From Yponomeuta sedellus (taxonomy: Eukaryota > Arthropoda > Insecta > Lepidoptera > Yponomeutidae): a DNA stretch of 64,000 nucleotides. The stretch spans positions 2,090,591 through 2,154,590 of the forward strand of contig OW203736.1 of NCBI GenBank assembly GCA_934045075.1, given 5' to 3'. The notes under the pieces were generated by a model, which worked only from the letters and a program-made list of their open reading frames with translations, had not been told where the DNA came from and ran no database searches. Positions within the stretch are counted from its first letter, which is position 1. Every line of letters starts with the position of its first letter. Below are positions 35,960-47,150 of the stretch, piece after piece. The position numbers were made by a program, and so were the translations under genes.

Positions 35960-36424
35960 TTCCAAACCTTTCACATGATGAACTGCTTTAATATCTTTGG
36001 GACCTTATCAAGTGGAGCAAGCGAGAAGTTACTACGGTGACCACGTGAAAGAAGATGGAACATTTTTTATCGAAGTGTATGAAGATTATTTTATAAATAG
36101 ATTATGATCTTAACCAATTCGGCATTTCAGCTGCCAATCCTTGGCTTGCAAGAGCTAAAATACATTAGCGACATCAATCTACCCGCATGTATTTCGTATA
36201 CGTAACAGATAGATAACTAATAGATAACAGTTTGGAAAAAAGCCTACGCGCAAGACCTATGTCGCCCGGCCTAATTTTACCGTTTAAATATTACGCAAAT
36301 CAAGCTTGCCTTCCGCTTATAACTTTCACCTTCTTCTTGTGAGCTTTCTAAACTTTCTTCTGAAACTCTGTGAACTGTCTTCTTCCTGATTATACCTTGC
36401 TGTGGACTATACAAGTGAAGTTCT

Positions 36425-36916
36425 TTATTTCCAACGTTCGAGCCCCTGTACAAATATGCGAAAACGAGAAGCTAGTATACCAAAACAGTTTTCAACTATT
36501 CTTCTTGCTCTACTGAGCATATAATTAAATATCTTTTCCTTGTCAGTAAGTCTAGCACCTTTGTATGGCTTGAGTAAATATGTTTTTAATGGAAATGCAT
36601 CGTCAGCTACTATCAAACCATTTTCTGGTAGTAATCTACTTTCAAGACTTAAAAAAAGAGATGAATTTTGAAAGACACCCCCATCAGAAAATCTGCCATG
36701 ACAACCTATATCAACATACGTGAAGCAATAATAATCATCAGCAAGCGCTAGTAAGATTATGCTGTTTGCCCCTTTGTAATTGAAATAATCAGAGCTACAA
36801 ACAGGTGGAGCCTTTATAACAATATGTTTGCCATCAAGAGCACCATAGCAATTTGGGAAATTCCATTTATTTCGAAATCCATCTTGTATTATCTTCCATT
36901 CATCTGTGCTTGGCAT
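36425..36916 (-). pseudogene. Harbinger B transposase exon 2 (unit 4, longest version)
   Basis: Contains the block SRARRIVENCFGILASRF that units 1-3 have lost, so it retains all three regions expected of a DDE_Tnp_4 catalytic core: ALDGK, the VDIGCHG.FSD region and the VEN Glu block. 163 residues from the splice acceptor. Confidence 0.86.
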
Positions 36917-36963
36917 CTGAAATAAAAAACTTTTTATTTATTATTTTACTATGTTTGTTACAG

Positions 36964-37620
36964 GAAAAAAGAAGTGAACCCCCGAACAGAAACAACTCAT
37001 TGCCTTCTACGTCTCTGGCTGAATCAACTGTTTCTCACCCAGGAAAGAGTACAACAGTACATATTAATTAAAAAAAAAGAAAATTAGATGGTGACATAAT
37101 AGCAGCCGTGGAAAAACTGCATGAAATCAGTAAAACTTCTAGACCGTCCAAACCAAACCACTGAAGATAAGTTTGAAACGTTTGCCAAGATGCTGGGAAC
37201 ACAATTACGGCAAATGCCTCTGATATTGGCACTAAAGACCCAAATAAAGTTACAAACTGTTAAAAATGCTGCGCGTATTCAGAATGCATTAAGAAGTTCG
37301 CATGATCATCAAGGTCCATCGCCAAGTTGGCTTTCAGTTTCATCAAACCTCCACAGCTCTCTGAGTCGACACAGCCTCATACTAACTGGACATCTGCTAT
37401 TCCTGTGGCCACTGCGCAGGAGGAATCCTACGATTCAAATGTCTCAAACCATTCACAGGTTTATTTGGTATCTCAAAATGAATCTGCTGACCCTGATCAA
37501 GTATATTTGGTCGTACAACAAATCAATGATTATGTAGTTACTGAAAATAATAATAATACTTCCAGTTTTCAAAGCCAAAATGATATTATGCAAAAAGCTG
37601 TATCTAAGACATTTGACTAG
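36964..37620 (+). pseudogene. Harbinger B MADF/BESS C-terminal exon (unit 4)
   Basis: As in unit 1 with several private substitutions (for example Ala to Gly in KMLGTQLRQ). Nested in the transposase intron. Confidence 0.53.
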
Positions 37621-37726
37621 TGCGTGGGTGGTATATTAAATAAGTAATTAATGTGACTGATTATTAATGAATATGAACATAATTAAATGTGTAGTTTATT
37701 TTAGTAAGTATATTACGTAAATTAAA

Positions 37727-38207
37727 TTAAATTTCTTCTAAGACTTCAGGAATGAATTTGCAAATTGTTGATTTTGATACTCTATATAAATAACATAAAG
37801 AGTCATAACTATCCCCACTTGCAATAAATCTGAGTGTAACTTCTAATTTAAATTTTGCTGTAAATGCATTTCTCATTTGGGTGTCTTGTTTCTGTATTTT
37901 CGAATGTACCTTGTTTAATAGCTGATTAAAACACTGTTCATTCATGCGTAAATGATGTTTGACGAATGCTTATCTTCTTCAGCAAATTCCTTTAGAAGGC
38001 GGTTTGATGGGGTTGATCTCGTCTTGCAATCCAGTTTCGCACCCAAACACGTTTTCTCGGCGATAATCTGTTAAGTATCCTGTTTTTCAGGCGTTCAGCC
38101 AATAACTGTGATATTATTTCAACAGCTTGCAAAATTATTAGAGATTCCATATTTTCGACTTGCAATGCGAAAATATGGAAAATATCGAAAATATGCTTTC
38201 TTCGCAT
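37727..38207 (-). pseudogene. Harbinger B transposase exon 1 (unit 4, broken)
   Basis: Frame lost between RRDQ and LRMNEQ by a 2-base deletion near 37962 and a short deletion/replacement near 38010 (GATGGGG in place of GATGCCCCAT). The remaining halves match the intact exon of units 1-3. Confidence 0.78.
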
Positions 38208-38233
38208 TTTCTATCTTTTATGATGAAAAAAGA

Positions 38234-38339
38234 ATAGCAAATGTAAATCGGCGTCTTTTTTTAGCACTATTTTATTTAGCATGCTTAAAAATCAATGCTT
38301 AAATAGCACGGAAATTTAGCAAATGTAAACCAGCCTTTA
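38234..38339. repeat. Harbinger B right terminus (unit 4)
   Basis: Same terminal repeat pair as unit 1. Confidence 0.5.
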
Positions 38340-38771
38340 CTAGGAATATCCAAGCATTCCGTATATACTCGTAATGTAATAGTGGAATACTATAAGACAA
38401 CTCAGTTTAAAGCTCCGAAAAGACCTGGATGAAAACTGTATTTTAAAGAGAAGTTGGACGATTTTACGTGCTCCGCAATAAGAAGTCATATTCAGTTTTT
38501 TTTCAACAGCGTTGCACCTACAGTCGAAAAGGTAATATTTTAATGCAATATATTCCTCTAATATCAAATTTAACGCAACATATTCCTCTAAAATCTACTC
38601 CTGATAATATCAAATTTGGGTGTTTTACTGTTACAGTTAGCTAGTGCCGCATTTTAAAATAGTTAAAAAGATGATAGATAATATATATTTCCATGTTTAT
38701 TATTTAATCCTATTTTAAGTATTAGTGTGGCTGCATAATATTCAGCCATCAGCCACCTAAACTGTCTCTCG

Positions 38772-40708
38772 GTGGATAGGTTTAACAAAAATACAGTCCT
38801 GAATCATTTCTTTTCACAGGGTTTATCTTGCGCTAACCTGCTGTATATAGCTGCAAAACTTGGACCATTTCCAAAGATTAGGTTAGTTTGTAAATTATTG
38901 GACAAATTAATTAGTGGGCACAGCATGCTGCCTAGACCCTACGTTGTGCGTGATGGTGTTGTACACGTAAAGAAAACCAACCCTGAAATGCGCTATTCTG
39001 AAATGCGCGAATTATACCGGCACCTAGATTACAGAATTGGGGGGGATTTGATTCCAAATTCGTTAGTTCCTGGGATTGTCCGTAACGTAGGAATGGACTA
39101 CGACGAGGAAGTAAAGAAGATCATCGCTAGAGATATGGCGAACCCTGATAGCATATTAGCAGGTAGTGTTCGAAACTGTCTACTAAACGACGCGAAGAGG
39201 TTAGTGGAACGGAATTAGACATCACATTTAAGCATGATCTCTATCATTCTCATGCTTTTGCCGCGGCGTCACGTCAGTGCGAGTCCCAAATAAATATTCT
39301 GACGTTGGGAATTAACAGAAAGATTCAAGTGCCGGATGGTTACGACGCACTAATAAAGGATTCTGGAGGCTGCGTTTTTAAGGCAATTCAGCGGGGAAGG
39401 GACGATTTCCACGTGTGCAGTCCAATACTCAGCACACATGATCAACAGCGCCATGCTAACAGATGCGCCGCCTTGACAACGTTTTTCCCAAAAACGAGTT
39501 ATCAACGCAAGGCGTTGAGGAAATATAATGATGACCTGCGTAATCGGACGAGAAAATTCTTTTGCGAAAATTTATCCGAAAATTGTGAGGCAACAGCGCC
39601 GTATCAAACTTTTTTACACTCAACGTATGATCGGAGTGGAACGCAAATCGCTGACAGCATGACCAGCGCGAAATCGATCGTTGGTTCTGGTTCATTTATC
39701 TTCGACCCTCTCATGTTGGTTGAAACGAAGGGTGTGGTAAAACATCTTGATGCCCACTGGTACATTGAGGACGTCGACGGAACCAAGAAAATTCACATGA
39801 ATTTTGTACATGACAGCTCTTGGTCATATACCCACTCACTGGCCAACTACATCGAGCTCATGACCCACCCAGTAATTTTTGATTCTTAAGGGCAGGCGTA
39901 TTTTATTAACATTCAATCCATCCGGAGTGGTGTCGTATTTTTTAAGATTGTGAGAAACGCCTCGAGGGGCTGCGTCGGAGGAGTTGTTCGGCAGTTCTTA
40001 TGGTTCGATAGTTTTGATTACGTTAACGTCCAAGCCTATCTATGGGAGGCGAACGGCTTTGACTCCGATGAGAACCATATGAGACTAGTTAGGTTTGTGG
40101 CACCCAAGAAACTGGTTAGGGATACGATAATGTACGCAATGGGTCTGGACCACAACAAGTTCTCGGTGCAGCGAATTTATGAGGCTTTGAAGTCCTTTGC
40201 GACGCGCGTCGTTGGAACGAAGGCGGTCTGTCCGGTCGCATATGATCTGGAACCGGACAGGATGTACCAACTGGCCAGTGCAATTTTTATTCACTGTTTT
40301 GTGAAGAGATTCAGTATCTCTAAGGCCACGTCCGAGGTCACTGCGGAAATTCTGCAGATGCGCGAACAAAGTGGGTTTTCCCCGGCGCAAATCATGAAGA
40401 ACTTGTGGAAGAAATTGACTGGCAGTTCCCCTCCTGAGCCTGAAGATTTACGAAATGCCCCATTCGCTTATGCTGTCCATCCACCTGACAATCCAGGTAA
40501 AATTCCCTACGAAGGCACAGAGCCGTTAAATAGGGGAACTAGTTGGTTCCACAGGTTTCTCCACAAAATTATAGAGTGGTCCGCGGTTCCCGCAAAATAC
40601 TCCGTCTCGATCACAGACGCGGTAAATTTTTTGGAATTAAAAAATGTTCACTTCAAATTTATCTGTTCTTTACAGGTTTTGAAAGCTGTAAATGGTGATC
40701 TACAATGA
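38772..40708 (+). pseudogene. endogenous viral methyltransferase fragment, copy e5 (type B)
   Basis: Seven G at the homopolymer, but about 79 bases are missing after residue 145 (junction near 39208), which ends the first frame at 39218. It resumes in frame from the motif I region. It alone has Asp in DxxR (GAT, near 39440). The shared TAA (39887-39889) is present. Downstream it has two extra bases (TC near 40606), so the C-terminal tail reads SITDAVNFLELKNVHFKF, unlike the shifted tails of the other copies. Confidence 0.82.
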
Positions 40709-40837
40709 AGAATGTTAACTAATTTTGATTATTTGCACTTCATATTTTCTGTCAAAAATATAAAATACTAGTGAAAGAATTACTTCGATACGTCAATTAG
40801 TTTCAAATTTAGAAGTAAAACAAGTTGTAGCCGCAAG

Positions 40838-41049
40838 ACGCGGGCCGCCGCGTGATGTGACGTCAGCGCACAACACGCTCAGTCTGGCTCACTTACACCC
40901 GTATTTATAAAGAAGTAATTACTTGTTGCTAAGTAATTTCTTGCTTAAGTCATTACTTGACGCTAGAATTCTTGGTTACCAATTCTTATTCTATAGTCGG
41001 GTAACACACGTTACTTACTTGAGCAAAAGCCCAAGTATTACTTGATGCT
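40838..41049 (+). promoter_or_regulatory. CRE/TATA-like block (unit 5)
   Basis: TGACGTCA at 40858-40865 is kept although the next base differs (GTCAGC instead of GTCATC). Confidence 0.33.
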
Positions 41050-41519
41050 CGGTGGTTGTTAATGTGTGGCAACACTTCGTGACTGCGTTTCGTTTAAAGA
41101 AGAGGTAAACGTATGGTCTAGAATACTTTCACAAAGACTTATAATATTATTCTCAATATTACTAGATTCTATATTTTTTACATCAATTTATGTTAATTTT
41201 ATACTTAAAATATAACAAAATCCATTATTTACTTTGATTTGGTCTCCAAGTATTTATTAACTAAATAATAAATACGTGGAAAAACGAAACGTCTGAAATA
41301 TTATAATCCTACCAAATGTAAATGTTTACTTTTACGAGTGGATTACATACTACAGCACGTGATTTCTTACTTAGAAATAGTATAGTTCATTTGTCAAACA
41401 AATCAAAGTACTTGTTGTGTAAATTTAAAACCGTTTGTCGTGCGTGTTTGGTAATTTGCTGTTACATTTTCCTATTTCTTTCGACAAAGAGAATACCATC
41501 TTTCGTAAAGAGGCTTATA

Positions 41520-42769
41520 GTTTCAAAACCTGCGAAGTCCACATTTTTCTTAAAGTAACATTTTTTTTTCAATAGCAACTTTTTTTGATTTTATAAAATC
41601 TGCCAATAGTAAATCCACTCGAAAGTGTGCCGTTGGGAGCAAAATCAACAAAGTCCTTATTAGGTAGATTCAAACAGCAAAGTCCTGTAAGCCAATGACA
41701 TGCCGCTATTTCGGTCACGTGACAGCAAATTATTATGGCGGAATCTAGTATATTCGGTGCGTTGTTGTCGACGAAAACAAAGTTTTTTAAGCAGTTATCG
41801 CTGTAATTTATTAGTAAATGTACATTCGTTGTAAAGATGGAAAAGTTCCCGACCGTGGTTGAAAAAACAAAGCCCGGAAACGGCAGAGAGACCCAGAAAA
41901 ATGGAATCGAAACCAGTAAAAATTTGAGAGGTGAGTGTAATGTGGATCGAACAGTTTTGAGCCTTGCGAATGGAGTTCTGCAGAAAGCGACTATCTTAAA
42001 AAGCTAGGCAATACTGACTTGTTACATTTTTCTTTTTCATATAAGAGGGATGCTTTTTGGAGAGTCCAAAAAACCATATATTAGTATGGCAAAGTAACCC
42101 ATATATTATAAACGCGAAAGTAACTCTGTGTGTTTATCTTCCCGTTGCTATGAATATGAATTATAGTCCTTGTTTTTTTTTTCAGATACTCTCCAAAACA
42201 GTTACCTAATAAACCTAACTGTACGCATAAAAAAAAATTTGCTTGTAACTCTCTAACAATGACTGATTTGAGTTCGTTTCATTCACTTTTTTATAAAAAC
42301 AAGGACAAGCGATTGCAAGATGCTTTTATATTAAAGCATATCAAGGGAGCACCTACTGCCAGACGTCGGCCACGAAAGGCAACTCGCAAGGAAAAAGACA
42401 TAAGTACTAAATATTTTATTTTCAGTCACTCCACAAAAAAAAATTTGAGTTTGTCAAAAAACTTTCTTAGATGTACTTGGAATCAGAAGGTATAGAGTAG
42501 AAAATACAGCAAAGAGATTTCTAAAAGAAGGGCAGATTCCAGTAGAGAGACGAGGAGGAGACCTTAAGTCTCATAAATACATGGCCAGGAAAATATCAGT
42601 TGTGGAATTTATAAAGAAGTTAAAGCATTTTAAGTATCGACTTTGGTTGAGAAGTATGTCCACAAGCGTCAAATTCAAAACCAGCCATGTCCAATCGTCA
42701 GTTTCAAAGTCAGCAAAGTCCAACACTTTTTCACCTTTTTTATTTATGGAGGGTAGTGTTAATATGTAA
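41520..42769 (+). pseudogene. orphan insect transposon gene (unit 5)
   Basis: As in unit 1 with private substitutions (Arg to Leu in FHSLFYKNKD) and a roughly 38-bp gap upstream near 41603. Confidence 0.6.
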
Positions 42770-42861
42770 ATGGTAATTTAAATGAAATTAGAGTTCGGTA
42801 CTAATGCTTAAATCAACAATTAAATCATTTTCTAAGGTGATATCAACGAAAATTTTCTAAG

Positions 42862-44363
42862 GTGATAAGAAAGATCTCTCTTGTAAAATCTAGGTGTCGG
42901 GACTTAGCAGGTTTTGAAACTATACGCCTTGGCTCAAGAACTCGACCGAAAAAAACCGTTCTCGAGTTTGTTTTTAAATATAATACAAAATACGATGCGG
43001 TGTTAAGCTGCAAACAAACAAACGCTACAAGCGCTCTAAAAAAGAAGCAGTCATGGGAGAAAATAGCAAGAGAATTTAACGAATCTTCTATTTACACTAT
43101 TTTTATTTTTAATGCACTAACCCGTGCTAAGGAACAAATTTAATTGGTAGAGCGCTGGTACGGATAGCCAGAGGTTGCGGGTTCGAATCCCGGCATGGGT
43201 GAAATTTTTAGCCTCTAAAAATAATCTAATAGGTTTTGAATCTTCTATTGTTACTCAAAAGGTAAATACATAAGTATTTTATTAACTTCTATTATTTACG
43301 GGTATGTATGTAGACTCGCATTTGTGTGGCGTGGTCTTTACCTATGCAGCGTAATAATATTGGTTGTAGTTTTAGGCAGTTACTGATTAACTAATTTCGT
43401 GATTCATTATTTCAGGCGGCTACAAAACAATTGATAAAGCTATGGTATAATATGAAGGCGAAGGCAAGGGAATCTAAGACGAAAGAAAATATTCGTCATT
43501 TAACAGGAGGTGGGCCATCGGTCATGGATATGGATCCTGTTGATTCTAAAGTGATGGATATTGACAAAAATATTTTAACTAACATCGCTGTGGATATTGA
43601 CAGTGAGATTGATGGTAAGAAACTTCTTTAGCCATTTCTGTTTATTTTTATAACTGAGAGACAGGTTTCTTTTTTGAGAAAGTATTTGGCTATACATCAC
43701 CATGCAGGCCAAATTTGGATTGGTGAAGACTGTGAAGACTTGTAAAAAGGTTTTAAGTCAGGACCTCTGACTTGACTTACCTACTATCATCCGATGACAG
43801 CCGGCACCTAGAAATGCTTATAGCAAACTAATATAATGTGTACCACACAGCTGTCAAAAGAATCCAGGAACTAACAGATGTTGCAACTGTAGGCTTGTTT
43901 ACTTTAGTTACTTCCATAGTTAATACTTAATAGTCACAGCTTCGGTTATTTTGGAAAAAAAATGCTTTTGACTTTGATTTTGACATCATTATTCTATTAC
44001 AATTGTATTTAATTTGTTATTATACTCCTCCAAGAAACTGGAAAGGTGCTGTGTCGTTAGTACCCAGTTAGTAACAAGGGATAGTTAGTACCTAGTATAT
44101 GAGTCATAATAATTTGTGACTTTCTGTTTTACAGGAAGCATAGTTGTATTAGGCGATGCTAATAATGAAGCCTGTTGTAAAACCACAGAAGCATCCGGAG
44201 GAAAGGATCAGGAAAAGGAAATAGAGTCCAAAAAAAGGAGAATTCAGAAAATTTTAAAAGTAACAAAATTGATTTTTTAAAATGTTAAATATTGGAAGAA
44301 GAGTTAGAATTTAAGAAAAGAATGCATGAGGAACAACACAAAACTGTAATATTGGAAACATAG
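42862..44363 (+). pseudogene. Harbinger A SANT-like partner gene (unit 5)
   Basis: One A fewer near 42987 joins two reading frames so that the SANT N-terminal block is open for 93 codons. Otherwise as in unit 1, with the SINE interruption. Exon 3 is further degraded. Confidence 0.68.
43093..43237 (+). mobile_element. SINE in SANT-like exon (unit 5)
   Basis: Same insertion and target duplication as unit 1, so it is older than the split of type A and type B units. Confidence 0.75.
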
Positions 44364-44523
44364 CACGAAGAAAAATTGTTCGAGATTTAAATTTAAATAA
44401 AAATCAAAGAACTAGAGAAATATGGCAAGTGAATATTGTAGTATTAAAATCTGATTTTTTTAATTTTTTCTTTCATAGGTAATAAAAATGTAAGTGTGAA
44501 TATTGCTTTAATTTTAAATGAAT

Positions 44524-44869
44524 TCAAAACATATAATAGCGTGAAATCATATTAGCTCGAAGAACTAAACCATCACTGGTACCTGTGGTGAATGCCATTG
44601 TTGTATAAGAAGGATGAACATTATAGTCCATAGTATTATCAAGCTCAAAAGTGTCATTAACTTCTATTCCAATGTTGTGGAGCACAGCACAAGCAATAAT
44701 TATATTGGCTGTTGTCGAAAAATTAGTAGCTAAGCCGATTTGTAAGCATGGAAACATTCTTTTCCATACTACAAATAATCGTCCCACTGAAATTCTAGAT
44801 TTTATTTGCACTTTATTGTATCTCTCCTCGTGGACAGTTCTGGAATTAGAGACCGGAGTCATTAGATGC
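44524..44869 (-). pseudogene. Harbinger A transposase C-terminal exon (unit 5)
   Basis: As in unit 1. Confidence 0.73.
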
Positions 44870-44983
44870 CTGAAATAAAAAGTGCTTTATAGCTAACTCT
44901 CACAGCCACATATTTATTATGATTTGAGGACCATATGGCACATATCAGGTATTGATAAATTGTGGTTGTATATAAAAACCTAT

Positions 44984-45274
44984 TTATTTAGAGGCTAAAA
45001 ATTTCACCCATGCCGGGATTCGAACCCGCAACCTCTGGCTATCCGTGCCAGCGCTCTACCAATTGAGCCAATGGGCGACTCACCGGCATCAGTGAAATTT
45101 CGAACCTCTTTACACTATTCTCTATATTACATACAGGCAGCGACATCTGGCTTAAGCAAATGCATCACTTACAGCCCCGACTACCTACTTGGCAGTTAGG
45201 TTTTACATCGGAACGATATCACTGTACCCACATGATCATACTATTTTTATTTTTACCCGTGTTAAGGACAAATT
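44984..45274 (-). mobile_element. inverted SINE (unit 5)
   Basis: As in unit 1, CTACCAATTGAG version. Confidence 0.75.
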
Positions 45275-45645
45275 TAAAAACCTATCATTCCTTACATTGG
45301 TTTTTAAAAAAAAATGATATATTTATACTTGATCGAGGATTTCGTGATGTAATCGAAAAAATGAACGAGGTTGGGTGTAAAACATACCTACCACTAACGA
45401 AAGACGAAGACCAACGTCAGCTTACTACCTCTCAGGCAAACGATTCCCGGAAAGTTACGTTATGCCGTTGGGTAGTAGAAACAATCAATGGTCGTTTAAA
45501 GAATCAATTTAGACAACTAAGGTCCCAATGTGTCAATTTAGCTGCACCTCATCTAAAACAAGAAGTAAGAATTGCTTGCGCATTACTAAACGCGTTTGGA
45601 AAAAGATTGGAAGACCACCGACTCGCAGATGAAATAATTAATTAA
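45275..45645 (+). pseudogene. ISL2EU-like DDE fragment (unit 5)
   Basis: Type B version: HSLHWFLKKND in place of HSFHWFFEKND; catalytic blocks unchanged. Confidence 0.63.
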
Positions 45646-45745
45646 ATATATTTAAAACATGATGCCCCAAACCGTCTGTCTGCGTTGGTGATAGAAAACA
45701 ATTTCAATCAACGTAGAGCAGCTTTTCAAGCTCTATAGCTTGAAA

Positions 45746-45797
45746 AGTGTTCAAAACCACGACTGGCATCTATATGCCAGTCGTGGTTTTGAACACT
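45746..45797. repeat. perfect 23-bp-arm palindrome (unit 5)
   Basis: Same palindrome as at 35908 in unit 4. Confidence 0.9.
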
Positions 45798-46277
45798 TTC
45801 CAAACCTTTCACATGATGAACTGCTTTAATATCTTTGGGACCTTATCAAGTGGAGCAAGCGAGAAGTTACTACGGTGAACACGTGAAAGAAGATGGAACA
45901 TTTTTTATCGAAGTGTATGAAGATTATTTTATAAATAGATTATGATCTTAACCAATTCGGCATTTTAGCTGCCAATCCTTGGCTTGCAAGAGCTAAAATA
46001 CATTAGCGACATCAATCTACCCGCATGTATTTCGTATACGTACTAATAGATAACAGTTTGGAAAAAAGCCTACGCGCAAGACCTATGTCGCCCGGCCTAA
46101 TTTTACCGTTTAAATATTACGCAAATCAAGCTTGCCTTCCGCTTATAACTTTCACCTTCTTCTTGTGAGCTTTCTAAACTTTCTTCTGAAACTCTGTGAA
46201 CTGTCTTCTTCCTGATTATACCTTGCTGTGGACTATACAAGTGAAGTTCTTTATTTCCAACATTCGAGCCCCTGTAC

Positions 46278-47130
46278 CCGGCGAAATAATAGCGGCATGA
46301 CACATCGCCGCTATATTTATTTTTTTATTTATTTATTTATTTCAGATAACATAGATCCATTTGGTTAGTAGTAGTCATTAGGCACAATAAAAATATACAC
46401 AGTTTGGTTAGTGGCTTAAAAAATTTAAATACATTAAAATATAAAATTACTTCTTATTAACAATCATATTTACATGTGATCGACACCACTGTATTAGAAA
46501 ACGTGTATCATGTCGATCAGCAATCGCTTTCAGTATGCTGTTGGTGCTGGCTCGCAATCTGTTCAACGTGGACGCAATGCGCTTGCGCAAGATGGAATAG
46601 AAACAGTCCGTGTGCGCCGTCGCAAACATGCCTGACGCGCTACAGTATCGTGGCCGCCGCAACAACACCCTAAAGGCGTTATTATACTGGATGCGGAGTG
46701 CGCTAAACGACCGCGCCGTATACTTCGTCCACAGGCTACACGTATACATGGATGTACAGAAAGCTTTAAACAGGGTGATTTTTACGGCCTCTGTACAGTA
46801 AGCAAACCTGTGGGCGATCATATTAGCCCTGATCGCCAGCGCCCTCCGCTCCCGTTCCATATCTGCATCATCGCTTAAATCGTCGGTGACGATGTGCCCC
46901 AAATACTTAAAAGAAGTTACGCGCTTTAATGGTGTCCCGTTGAGCCTTACTTGTGGTACAGAGGAGGGTAATTTGTTTCCTGATTTAAAAACCATGAACT
47001 CACTCTTCTTCTCATTGTACTTCAGACCATGATCAGTGACATACCTCTCACATGTCTTAAGCAACTCTCGTAAGGCACCGACCGTCGGGGCCAGCAGCAC
47101 CATGTCGTCAGCATATATTGGTGCCATTAT
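46278..47130 (-). mobile_element. 5'-truncated CR1/L2-like LINE, minus strand
   Basis: On the minus strand the reverse transcriptase frame (47127-46447) starts just upstream of YADDMVLLAP, the catalytic YADD box, followed by LKYNEKKSEFMVFKSG and FKYLGHIVTDD, typical of CR1/L2/Jockey-group LINEs, and ends at 46447. Everything 5' of the YADD box is missing, as expected for 5' truncation. The 3' side has a TTTA microsatellite (about 46318-46343) and then a hairpin ATAGCGGC/GCCGCTAT (46289-46314) before joining array unit 5. Confidence 0.75.
46447..47127 (-). pseudogene. LINE reverse transcriptase C-terminal fragment
   Basis: 226 open codons covering the YADD box, the GLKYNEKKSE and YLGH motifs, and a C-terminal region with CSASGMFATAHTDCF. 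The frame is open, so the fragment may be fairly young. It lacks endonuclease and fingers/palm motifs before YADD and cannot encode an active enzyme. Confidence 0.8.
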
Positions 47131-47150
47131 ACAACATCGACCCGACGAAA

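Larger units (their letters stand above)
30038..39905. repeat. tandem array unit 4 (type A left half, type B right half)
   Basis: 9868 bp. Up to about 35879 it matches units 1-3. After that it keeps a long palindrome and extra transposase codons absent from units 1-3, and carries its own deletions in the Harbinger B exon 1 and the viral fragment. The switch marks a homogenisation or recombination boundary. Confidence 0.93.
39906..46277. repeat. tandem array unit 5 (type B, truncated)
   Basis: 6372 bp. Homology to the other units stops after CGAGCCCCTGTAC at 46277, inside Harbinger B transposase exon 2, where LINE-associated sequence begins. It has many private substitutions, a roughly 38-bp gap near 41603 and the type B long palindrome. 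Confidence 0.95.

Noticed and set aside
401..46277. Entire array being an assembly duplication
   Set aside because: Units differ by real substitutions and indels (8-bp, 18-bp, 48-bp, 79-bp differences and many SNPs), so they are distinct sequences, though exact copy number needs long reads.
46103..46303. 66-codon minus-strand open frame across the unit 5/LINE junction
   Set aside because: A chimera of transposase 3' sequence and LINE-tail sequence; created by the junction.
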